From JBGZFC01 sp964346495 (lineage in GTDB: Bacteria; Bacteroidota; Bacteroidia; Bacteroidales; Dysgonomonadaceae), in contig CAYFUW010000055.1 of assembly GCA_964346495.1 (NCBI GenBank), positions 1 through 14,750 of the forward strand: DNA of 14,750 nt, in the 5' to 3' direction. Under the pieces are notes generated by a model, which searched no databases, had not been told where the DNA came from, and saw only the letters and a list, made by a program, of their open reading frames with translations. The number at the start of each line of letters is the position of its first letter. The stretch's first letter is position 1. The position numbers and the translations under genes are program-made. Shown here one piece after another: positions 1-6,268 of this stretch.

Positions 1-82
1 GCGGCTGTGGCGTAATTGGTAGCCGCGCTAGACTTAGGATCTAGTGGAGAGATCCGTGGGGGTTCGAGTCCCTTCAGCCGCA
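1..82 (+). tRNA. tRNA-Leu (anticodon UAG)
   Basis: This is a complete class II tRNA reading CUA (and other CUN) leucine codons. The 7-bp acceptor stem pairs bases 1-7 (GCGGCTG) with 75-81 (CAGCCGC), and the discriminator is A82. The anticodon stem 28-32/40-44 closes a 7-base loop CTTAGGA with anticodon TAG at 35-37. A long variable arm (GGA 46-48 paired with TCC 53-55) is typical of leucine tRNAs. The T-arm has the loop TTCGAGT (63-69). The CCA end is not encoded. A terminator follows directly. Confidence 0.97.
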
Positions 83-83
83 C

Positions 84-120
84 AAAAAAACCTATCGTAA
101 ATTTTACGATAGGTTTTTTT
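84..120. terminator. bidirectional intrinsic terminator
   Basis: A 10-bp inverted repeat (CCTATCGTAA at 91-100 with its complement at 104-113) has a 3-base loop and is flanked by seven A's (84-90) and seven T's (114-120). On the plus strand it ends the tRNA-Leu transcript, and on the minus strand it ends the metal operon whose last gene stops at 142. The symmetric A and T tracts make it fit for both directions. Confidence 0.9.
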
Positions 121-141
121 ATTGTCTACTTTGTCTTGTTT

Positions 142-510
142 TTAATGCTTGTGCCCTTCTGCATCATGCTTGTGTTCTTCTACACTTTCAAATTCTGTAT
201 CGTCGGTAACTACTGCAACTTCCAATTTTAATTTGTTGATAGCTTCTGCCAATTTCTCTACCGAAGTGCGATCTTTACGAAAAGTTATAATTATAGTGTT
301 ATCTTCCTCATTTACTTCCAGTCCCGTTACACCTCTTTCAAAGGGAATATTGTCTTTTACTTTGCGCACACAATTTTTACATATTTTTTCGCTTGTAACG
401 AAAAACTCTACGGTTTCTTTGTTGTTCGCTTTCTTCTGTTTTTGAGCTAATACAGCGCTTGTTGATGATAAAGCAACTAAAGCGGCGATTAATACAATTA
501 ATTTTTTCAT
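142..510 (-). CDS. exported HMA-type metal-binding protein with His-rich tail
   Basis: A 122-residue protein that probably binds a soft metal such as copper in the periplasm. Residues 1-22 form a signal peptide (MKKLIVLIAALVAL, then an Ala-rich region ending VLAQ). Residues about 34-100 look like a heavy-metal-associated ferredoxin-like fold, with a CxxC site at C44-K-N-C47 followed by a helix, the strand NTIIITF and a second helix. The usual GMxCxxC start is altered to EKICKNC. The C-terminus carries four histidines (H113, H115, H120, H122), a possible second metal site. It starts 36 bases after the receptor stop codon, so it is very likely co-transcribed as the last gene of the operon, ending at the 84-120 hairpin. 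A MerP or CopZ-like chaperone role is inferred; the metal is unknown. Confidence 0.82.
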   Translation of the reverse strand: MKKLIVLIAALVALSSTSAVLAQKQKKANNKETVEFFVTSEKICKNCVRKVKDNIPFERGVTGLEVNEEDNTIIITFRKDRTSVEKLAEAINKLKLEVAVVTDDTEFESVEEHKHDAEGHKH

Positions 511-546
511 TTTGTAGTTGTTTTATTTATGTAATTTTTTTCAATG

Positions 547-2760
547 TTAATATCTCGGTATATTATAACGTAATCCTGCGAAAATCTTTCTTCCGTGAAC
601 AGGTCCCCAAACCATTGTCGCGTCAAAGTTAGGACTGCGTGGGTTTGATACATCGATAATAGGATTGTCTTGTGTGAAACTAAATAAGTTTTCTGCTCCG
701 ATATAAATCGATAAATTGCGGAAGAATTTGGTAATCTGCACATTGCATATAGTAAATGGTGAAAATCTATCATCCCATAAAGGATTGTCTGCTGCAGGTG
801 TCGGCATTCTTCCGCCACCATTAAATTGCGTAGTTACGTCGAATTGCCATTTTCTGAGCGGTGTTTGATACGATGCGGTAATAAGTCCTTTGTAGTCGTT
901 CATCAATGGTTTTGAAAGGAATTTCACTTCGCCTGTTTCTGGGTTTTTGAAATCTGTCATCGCGCGTGTATATCTGTACGCTACAGTAAATGTAAATCCT
1001 TCAAAGAACGGGTAGCTAACCTCTATTTGTGCATTGTTTGAATAAGATCTGCCACCATCTAAATTATAAAAGCTAACTTTATGCGGGTCGCTATCAACAT
1101 CAACAACAACCTGATTGATAAAACGAGTGTGGTAATACTCTCCGGTAATGGTCATCTCTTTATCGAATAGTGGGATATAGAAAGTAGCATTAACACCTGC
1201 ATTCCACGCCTCTTCTTGTTTCAAGTTGTCGGCAATATCTATTTCCCTGGAACTTGCTAGAAGGAAGTTATTTTCGGCAAGTATATTAGCTGTGCGAAAC
1301 CCTTTTCCGATAGACCCGCGCAAATGCAACCACTCTGCAGGATTGTATTTCAGATGCAATCTTGGTGTGGCAAAGAAACCAAAACGTGAGCTATAGTCGC
1401 CTCTAATACCGGCTAACAGCATAAATTTGTCATTCAGATTCAAGGTGTATTGAACGTATGCACCCGGAACAATTTCATCCTGCAGGTATTTAGTTTCTTT
1501 TAGAGTTTCGTCAAATTCATCATAATTCAAACTCAATCCGGTGCTTAAATTGTGCATTTTCGAAAAGTCATTTTCGTACATCAAGCTTGCGTAAATGTTT
1601 TTCTGTAAAACATTGTATAGGGTTTTATCATACATCGATTTTTGTTCGTGCAATGTAGCAGATGCAATTAGCGCGAAACTTTCGTTTAGTTCTCCGGTTT
1701 TTAAAAGATATGCCTGTTTTGTGAAAAATTCACCTCGATTGGTTTTCAAAGAGATTTCATATGGGTCGGGAATTTGCAGATTATCTGTATATTGTCCGCT
1801 TTTTCTGTCCTCATTGATATATTTAACTCCGTACTGTGCAATGTATTTCCCGTCAATATCATGATACCATCGATTCATCAGGTTTAACTGTCTCAATAAC
1901 GGATAATCCATAAAACCATCTTCATTGCTGTCATGCGCTTTTGTGTCACTTGAGTAGTGAGCAAAAAATGCAGTTGATAAGTTTTCGTTTAGAATAATGC
2001 TGCCGTCAACATTTCCTTCGGCTCTCAACGCATCGTTTGCTACCACATTGAGAGAGAACTTGTCCATTGTTTTGGGTTTTGCGTACTCCACATTTATCTG
2101 TCCTGCAAGAGCTTCATATCCGTTTTTGACCGATGAAGTACCTTTCGAGATATAAATTCCTTCCATCCATGCTCCCGGAACGTAGTCCATACCGTACGAA
2201 GCAGCTGCTCCGCGGAAATTGGGGTAGTTTTCGGTAAGCATCTGCACATAAGTTCCCGACAATCCGAGGAGTTTAATCTGTTTCGCTCCGGTTGCGGCAT
2301 CGCTATAAGCAACGTCAACTGAAGGATTGGTCTCAAAACTTTCGCTCAGATTACAACATGCAGCGCGACAGATTTCTGCGCTTGATATTTTTTGGGTTTG
2401 TAACAGCGATGAGCGTTGTGTTACTGTTCCTACAGCACGTCGACTAACAACCAATTCATCTAAAAGTTGAGCATCCTCTTTCAGATAGATAATCAGCTCT
2501 TCGGAATAGTCATCAATATGCAAGCTTTGCGATACATATCCTGTGAAAGATATTATCAGATGTTCATGCTTTTTTGTTGTTTCTATTTCGAAATAGCCTT
2601 TAATATCTGACGAAACACCTTTCATTGATTTTTCCCAATAAACGTGTGCTCCAATTATCGGCTCTTTTTGTTCATCATAAATATATCCTCTGATTTTGTC
2701 AGCGGAAAATAGTGGTAAAACAATTATGCTTAAAAGTGTTATTAGTATTGTCTTTTTCAT
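547..2760 (-). CDS. TonB-dependent outer-membrane receptor, probably for a metal or metal complex
   Basis: A 737-residue outer-membrane receptor that would import a ligand using TonB/ExbBD energy. The start is placed at the ATG at 2758-2760, since it gives a clean signal peptide (MKKTILITLLSIIVLPLFSA); the reading frame is open 24 codons further upstream, but that extension is basic and not signal-like. Residues about 22-95 are a carboxypeptidase-regulatory-like (CarboxypepD_reg) domain (IRGYIYDEQKEPIIGAHVYW). A segment like a TonB box (DELVV, 101-105) follows, then the plug domain (about 110-240) and a beta-barrel ending in an aromatic residue (NIPRY). The plug has an unusual Cys cluster, C131-RAA-C135-C136. 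Its neighbours, a Cys/His-rich protein upstream and an HMA protein downstream, suggest copper, zinc or a similar metal as ligand. That substrate is inferred from context only. Confidence 0.9.
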   Translation of the reverse strand: MKKTILITLLSIIVLPLFSADKIRGYIYDEQKEPIIGAHVYWEKSMKGVSSDIKGYFEIETTKKHEHLIISFTGYVSQSLHIDDYSEELIIYLKEDAQLLDELVVSRRAVGTVTQRSSLLQTQKISSAEICRAACCNLSESFETNPSVDVAYSDAATGAKQIKLLGLSGTYVQMLTENYPNFRGAAASYGMDYVPGAWMEGIYISKGTSSVKNGYEALAGQINVEYAKPKTMDKFSLNVVANDALRAEGNVDGSIILNENLSTAFFAHYSSDTKAHDSNEDGFMDYPLLRQLNLMNRWYHDIDGKYIAQYGVKYINEDRKSGQYTDNLQIPDPYEISLKTNRGEFFTKQAYLLKTGELNESFALIASATLHEQKSMYDKTLYNVLQKNIYASLMYENDFSKMHNLSTGLSLNYDEFDETLKETKYLQDEIVPGAYVQYTLNLNDKFMLLAGIRGDYSSRFGFFATPRLHLKYNPAEWLHLRGSIGKGFRTANILAENNFLLASSREIDIADNLKQEEAWNAGVNATFYIPLFDKEMTITGEYYHTRFINQVVVDVDSDPHKVSFYNLDGGRSYSNNAQIEVSYPFFEGFTFTVAYRYTRAMTDFKNPETGEVKFLSKPLMNDYKGLITASYQTPLRKWQFDVTTQFNGGGRMPTPAADNPLWDDRFSPFTICNVQITKFFRNLSIYIGAENLFSFTQDNPIIDVSNPRSPNFDATMVWGPVHGRKIFAGLRYNIPRY

Positions 2761-2899
2761 TTTGATTAATAATTTAGTAATTGAATTATAAGATTTTTTT
2801 GGTCGGATTTTTATGGTGTAGTTACTTGGCATACACGCATAAAGATTTCTCTCTTTGCGAAATCCGTTTTGCCAAGAGTTGATAAATCTTATTGTGGTA
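2761..2899. other. short gap inside the metal operon
   Basis: These 139 bases lie between the Cys/His-rich gene and the receptor gene. I see no TAnnTTTG box on the minus strand, no strong hairpin and none of the repeat families found in other gaps. Co-transcription of the receptor with the upstream gene is therefore the simplest reading, but a separate receptor promoter is not excluded. Confidence 0.4.
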
Positions 2900-3343
2900 C
2901 TAAATTATTAATGTGGTGAGCAAATTAAAATATACATCTTTGCTCAGATTGGGTGGTTTTTGAGATTTTGTTTCGAAATTATTCGATTGAGAATCGTCAA
3001 CCAGAGGATGGTTGTATAAGTCTGTATATAAAACTAAATCAGGTAAAAATATAATTACAGGACTCAAATTCTGAGTTTTTTCTGCCGAAAATGTCCAATC
3101 TACCGATATTCGATCAATTCCACACTCACCATGAGAGTCGTGTATGTAGTTATCGTGGTGTTCTGGCGAATCTTCCGAATGGTGGTGATGATGAATTTCA
3201 CAGCATTTATGTTCGATAACCGCAGCAACACCTTCATCGCGACAATCATCGCAACAAAAGAAGTACATATTCACACCCGAACCACCATATATTACAATGG
3301 CAGTTAGTAGTAATGCTATGAGTGTAAATAGTTTTTTCTTCAT
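2900..3343 (-). CDS. small exported Cys/His-rich protein, probable metal binding
   Basis: A 147-residue protein of unknown family. Residues 1-20 form a signal peptide or membrane anchor (MKKKLFTLIALLLTAIVIYG). The rest is rich in soft-metal ligands: C30, C31 and C34 in FFCCDDC, C47-C48, a run of five histidines at 51-55, further histidines at 45, 62, 63, 68, 71 and 112, and C74. The C-terminal half is plain and ends in a hydrophobic stretch. It is the first gene of the operon with the TonB receptor and the HMA protein. A role in binding, sensing or handing over metal in the periplasm or at a membrane is inferred from composition and context. Small proteins of this kind often sit beside such receptors in Bacteroidales, as far as I recall. 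A Bacteroidota-type -7 box lies only 7 bases before the start codon. Confidence 0.7.
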   Translation of the reverse strand: MKKKLFTLIALLLTAIVIYGGSGVNMYFFCCDDCRDEGVAAVIEHKCCEIHHHHHSEDSPEHHDNYIHDSHGECGIDRISVDWTFSAEKTQNLSPVIIFLPDLVLYTDLYNHPLVDDSQSNNFETKSQKPPNLSKDVYFNLLTTLII

Positions 3344-3350
3344 ATCGTTA

Positions 3351-3358
3351 CAAAGATA
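3351..3358 (-). promoter_or_regulatory. -7 box TATCTTTG of the metal operon
   Basis: Read on the minus strand this is TATCTTTG, a perfect match to the Bacteroidota -7 consensus TAnnTTTG. No exact TTTG is seen at the expected -33 position; there is only a weak CTTT near 3373-3376. Transcription from here would start within a few bases of the ATG at 3343, so the mRNA would be leaderless or nearly so. Confidence 0.4.
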
Positions 3359-3422
3359 AGGGTAAAAGATGAAAGTTTAGGTCTGATATTTATTAAATCA
3401 TGTTAAGTGAGTAATTGATATT

Positions 3423-3457
3423 AAGACACAAGAGCCAAGAAACAAGACAAAAGACTA
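3423..3457 (+). repeat. heptad array, AAGANNN x5
   Basis: Five consecutive 7-base units all begin AAGA (AAGACAC, then AAGAGCC and three more), in exact register with no insertion. The same unit class occurs on the minus strand at 3624-3658 and 10891-10925. Confidence 0.85.
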
Positions 3458-3465
3458 ATTTGTTT

Positions 3466-3493
3466 ACGATTTTCGATTTCGGATTTTCGATTT
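3466..3493 (+). repeat. heptad array, CGATTTT class x4
   Basis: Four 7-base units of the form NCGATTT (the third is CGGATTT) run in register and are followed by a T run. They start nine bases after the AAGANNN array and share its period but not its sequence. Confidence 0.75.
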
Positions 3494-3505
3494 TTTTTGT
3501 CGAAG

Positions 3506-3542
3506 AATTGTAGAGACATCATATTATAGCGTCTCTACAATT
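3506..3542. repeat. GAGAC inverted repeat, copy 1
   Basis: A 12-bp perfect stem (AATTGTAGAGAC at 3506-3517 and its complement at 3531-3542) flanks a 13-base AT-rich loop. The core is nearly identical, in opposite orientation, to the copy at 8518-8540, with three differences in 23 bases. No T run follows on either strand, so it is not a canonical terminator. Confidence 0.85.
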
Positions 3543-3589
3543 GCCGAACCACAGTTGCTGAGATTTGTAATTCTCCCAGTTGGCATCCT

Positions 3590-3615
3590 TCGCGTATTCT
3601 TTGCGAACTTTGCGT
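3590..3615 (+). repeat. TTNGCG array, copy 1
   Basis: TTCGCG, then TATTC, then TTTGCG-AAC-TTTGCG. It matches the pattern shared with 8658-8697 and 10730-10770: TTNGCG words spaced by 9 bases and interrupted by a TATT-containing spacer. This copy lacks the first TTNGCG word. Confidence 0.7.
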
Positions 3616-3616
3616 G

Positions 3617-6061
3617 CTAAAAAAGTCTGCTGTCTTGATTCTTGTGTCTTGCTTCTAATACAGCAACTTCTCCCTGCTCCAAATCTATCGTTATATATCC
3701 GTTTTCAGAAGAAACAGTTTCGCCATCTCTCTTTATTTCAGATACATATTCAGGTACTTTGATGATAAATTTATTAGAAGCTGAAGTGGTTAATGTTATA
3801 GTTTTGATATGTGAATCTTCCCATTCTAAATCGATTTCGCCACCACATTGCACTCTAAGTCCTTTGAAGCTACCGCTTTGCCAATTATCGGGAAGTGCCG
3901 GGAGTAGTTCGATATACCCTTCATGACTTTGGATAAGCATTTCTGCAATTCCGGCGGTGCCACCAAAATTTCCATCTATCTGAAAAGGCGGATGAGCGCA
4001 AAAAAGATTGGCATAAGTGCCACCCTTTGACTGTTTTTTTGCATCATCGTCTAAAACAGGTTCTAAAAGGCTTTTCAAAAGTTTATGAGCACGATTTCCA
4101 TCTTTCAGTCTCGCCCAGAAATTTATTTTCCATGCTCTCGACCATCCGGTTCCTGCATCGCCACGACGTTCTAAGGTTTTTCGTGCAGCTTCTGCAAGTG
4201 CCGGTGTTTTTTGTGGTGATATTTGGTTGCCCGGATACAAACCGTAAAGATGCGAAACGTGTCTGTGCGTTGGTTCCACATCTTTGTAATCCTCCAACCA
4301 CTCCTGTAAATAACCGTTCGGGCTGATTTGCATAGGCGGAAGTTTATCTATTGCAGCCTCCACTTTCGATAAAAATTCATCTTCTATATTTAGAGATTTT
4401 GCAGCCGATAAAACATTAGAAAACAGTTCATAAACTATCTGATTATCCATTGTCGGTCCCATGCAAACAAAAACGGGATTGTTTTTTCCGGGAAGGTAGA
4501 AAGCGTTTTCGGGTGATGACGAAGGTGCAGTAACTAACCATCCTGTTTTCGGGTCTTTTATCATTGAAGTGAGAAAGAATTGAGCTGCTCCTTTTAGAGT
4601 AGGATAAATGGACCGAAGGTATTCCACATCTTGTGTGAATAGATAGTGATTCCAAAGATGTGCGCAAAGCCAGGCTCCGCCGGTGTTGGTTGCTCCCCAG
4701 GATGCATGTTCGCCAGGTGCGGTAAATTTCCATGGATTGCTCATCATGTGGGCAACCCAACCTTGAGCTCCATAAAAAGTTTTTGCGGTAGCTTCGCCAG
4801 ATGGGACTAGCGATTTTGTAAATCGAATAAATGGTGAATACAACTCTTGTAAATTACAAACATCTGTGAGCCAATAGTTCATTTGCAAATTGATATTCAG
4901 ATGATAATCGCCGTTCCATGGTGTTTGAACCGTGTTTGCCCACATTCCTTGTAAATTAAGCGGTAGTGTGTTCTCGTTTGTTCCCGAAATCATCAAATAT
5001 CGCCCGTAGTTAAAATAAAGTGCAACGAAGCTCGGGTCATTATCGGTTTGAAAATTAAGCAATCGCCTGTTTGTTGGCGTGCTATTATCTTGCTCTCCCA
5101 AATTGAGTTGTACACGATTAAACTTCTCTTGAAAAGCTGCCGTGTGTGCTTTTTTTAATAGAGAATATGGTTGTTTTATAGCATTTGTCAATAAATCGTC
5201 AACGGTTGTAATATAATTTTTATCTAACAAATCGGTAGATGTAGAGATAAAGATAATTGCCTCATCTGCATCAGTTATCACGATAGAGTTGTCTGTTGTA
5301 GTAAGACTTCCGCCGATATTTATAATTTGCATTTTGGTGAAAAAGCGAACTCCTTTATCAGAATTAAAACCATCATTCAGCTGACCTTTCATAACCAAAC
5401 ATCCGTTTTCTATCGAAATTTCGGCTCGTTCAGGACGACTAAGTGTTGCATCGAAAGATATGGAGCTCTTCTTGTTGGATTTCAGTCTGATACACAAAAC
5501 ATCATTAGCATGCGAAGCGAAATATTCTCGTGTATATTCGGTTTTTCCGATAGAAAAATTGGTGGTGGCAATAGCATCATTTAACGAAAGTGTTCTTTTG
5601 TAATCTTGCGGACTGCCTTTTTCATCTCCAAAACGGTGATTAATATGCAAATTTCCCAACATCTGAAAGCATCCGTACGGCGCATCTTTCCCGCTTCCAA
5701 AAGCAGAGCCTTGACCGCCACAACGAAAATGTTTATACATCAACTCTTGCGCTTCATCATTCTCTCCGTTCAATAAAAGCTCTCGTATTTTCGGCAAATA
5801 GCCAATCGCCTCCTGATTTAATGCGGATGGATCTTCGCTTCCAGACCACATTGTAATATCATTCAGCACAATAAGTTCCGATTCGATTCCGCCATCGGGC
5901 ATCATACCAATTCGACCGTTGCCAAGCGGTAAAGTCTCTTCCCAAATATTTGCAGGGCTATCATAAAAAAGCATCAAATCACGATTGTTCGATATTGATA
6001 ATTCAATGTTGCTAAATAAAAATAGAATAATTAATATAGAGGGGAAACGGGTAATTTTCAT
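3617..6061 (-). CDS. exported GH95 family alpha-L-fucosidase
   Basis: An 814-residue glycoside hydrolase that would release terminal alpha-L-fucose (or, in some family members, alpha-L-galactose) from glycans by an inverting mechanism. Residues 1-25 are a signal peptide. The family start signature WEETLPLGNGRIGMM is at about 40-54, followed by an (alpha/alpha)6-barrel with NLQGMW and NGDYHLNINLQMNYW. By analogy with Bifidobacterium AfcA (N421, N423, E566, D766), the catalytic residues are N389, N391, E518 (in SPEN) and D696 (in QIDGNFGG), all present. Length is usual for the family. The last residues (ARHKNQDSRLF) are encoded by a heptad repeat array and look like a run-on tail. No SusC/SusD pair is beside it, so it is not in an obvious polysaccharide utilisation locus within this window. 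Confidence 0.95.
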   Translation of the reverse strand: MKITRFPSILIILFLFSNIELSISNNRDLMLFYDSPANIWEETLPLGNGRIGMMPDGGIESELIVLNDITMWSGSEDPSALNQEAIGYLPKIRELLLNGENDEAQELMYKHFRCGGQGSAFGSGKDAPYGCFQMLGNLHINHRFGDEKGSPQDYKRTLSLNDAIATTNFSIGKTEYTREYFASHANDVLCIRLKSNKKSSISFDATLSRPERAEISIENGCLVMKGQLNDGFNSDKGVRFFTKMQIINIGGSLTTTDNSIVITDADEAIIFISTSTDLLDKNYITTVDDLLTNAIKQPYSLLKKAHTAAFQEKFNRVQLNLGEQDNSTPTNRRLLNFQTDNDPSFVALYFNYGRYLMISGTNENTLPLNLQGMWANTVQTPWNGDYHLNINLQMNYWLTDVCNLQELYSPFIRFTKSLVPSGEATAKTFYGAQGWVAHMMSNPWKFTAPGEHASWGATNTGGAWLCAHLWNHYLFTQDVEYLRSIYPTLKGAAQFFLTSMIKDPKTGWLVTAPSSSPENAFYLPGKNNPVFVCMGPTMDNQIVYELFSNVLSAAKSLNIEDEFLSKVEAAIDKLPPMQISPNGYLQEWLEDYKDVEPTHRHVSHLYGLYPGNQISPQKTPALAEAARKTLERRGDAGTGWSRAWKINFWARLKDGNRAHKLLKSLLEPVLDDDAKKQSKGGTYANLFCAHPPFQIDGNFGGTAGIAEMLIQSHEGYIELLPALPDNWQSGSFKGLRVQCGGEIDLEWEDSHIKTITLTTSASNKFIIKVPEYVSEIKRDGETVSSENGYITIDLEQGEVAVLEARHKNQDSRLF
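3624..3658 (-). repeat. heptad array, CAAGANN class x5, inside the fucosidase 3' end
   Basis: Five 7-base units run in register; on the minus strand they include CAAGACA, CAAGAAT and CAAGACA, with a more divergent unit at each side. It overlaps the last codons of the GH95 gene and encodes residues of its ARHKNQDSR tail. It is the same class as 3423-3457 and 10891-10925. Confidence 0.8.
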
Positions 6062-6268
6062 AAAACATTTTTTATATGAATAATAATAGTCAACAAAGAT
6101 GCAAAAAAACTTTTAGTTTGCCTGTTTATATGATAAAAAAAACAACTTTGTGATGTATAGGAACTGCTAATACGGAGTTAGCTGCTACTTAATCAATGCA
6201 AATAGGAGTTATTTTCAACAAAAAAAGCCTATATTTGTATAGATAAAACGTAATATGTTCTATAAAAA
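6062..6268. promoter_or_regulatory. divergent promoter region, fucosidase and recG
   Basis: This AT-rich gap of 207 bases separates two divergent genes. On the plus strand TATATTTG at 6230-6237 is a good -7 box for recG. On the minus strand CATCTTTG (6094-6101) is one base off the consensus and could serve the fucosidase. No palindrome or heptad repeat occurs here, unlike in the gaps next to gene 3' ends. Confidence 0.45.
6230..6237 (+). promoter_or_regulatory. -7 box TATATTTG for recG
   Basis: A full match to TAnnTTTG, 31 bases before the recG start codon. The -33 element is weak: a TTTT run near 6212-6215 rather than TTTG. A transcript would have a leader of about 25 bases. Confidence 0.45.

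Larger units (their letters stand above)
3344..3616. other. intergenic repeat mosaic between the metal operon and the fucosidase
   Basis: No gene is seen. From left to right the gap holds the -7 box of the metal operon, an AAGANNN heptad array (3423-3457), a CGATTTT heptad array (3466-3493), a 12-bp-stem GAGAC inverted repeat (3506-3542), a weak hairpin around ATTTGTAAT (3560-3575) and a TTNGCG array (3590-3615). Another heptad array begins just inside the fucosidase gene at 3624. Confidence 0.7.

Noticed and set aside
16..231. Plus-strand open frame of 71 codons over the tRNA
   Set aside because: It runs through the tRNA and terminator and is antisense to the HMA gene.
2761..2832. Longer N-terminus for the TonB receptor
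   Set aside because: The 24 extra residues are polar and basic and would bury the signal peptide that begins at the chosen start.
3423..3493. CRISPR-like array
   Set aside because: Units are only 7 bases, degenerate and without spacers; no cas genes are present in the window.
3617..6061. Polysaccharide utilisation locus around the fucosidase
   Set aside because: No SusC/SusD pair, sugar-sensing regulator or other glycosidase is adjacent; the TonB receptor nearby has metal-related neighbours and no SusD partner.
6255..6257. ATG start for recG
   Set aside because: This ATG is in a different frame, and that frame soon hits a stop; the GTG at 6269 is the start that fits the RecG N-terminus.
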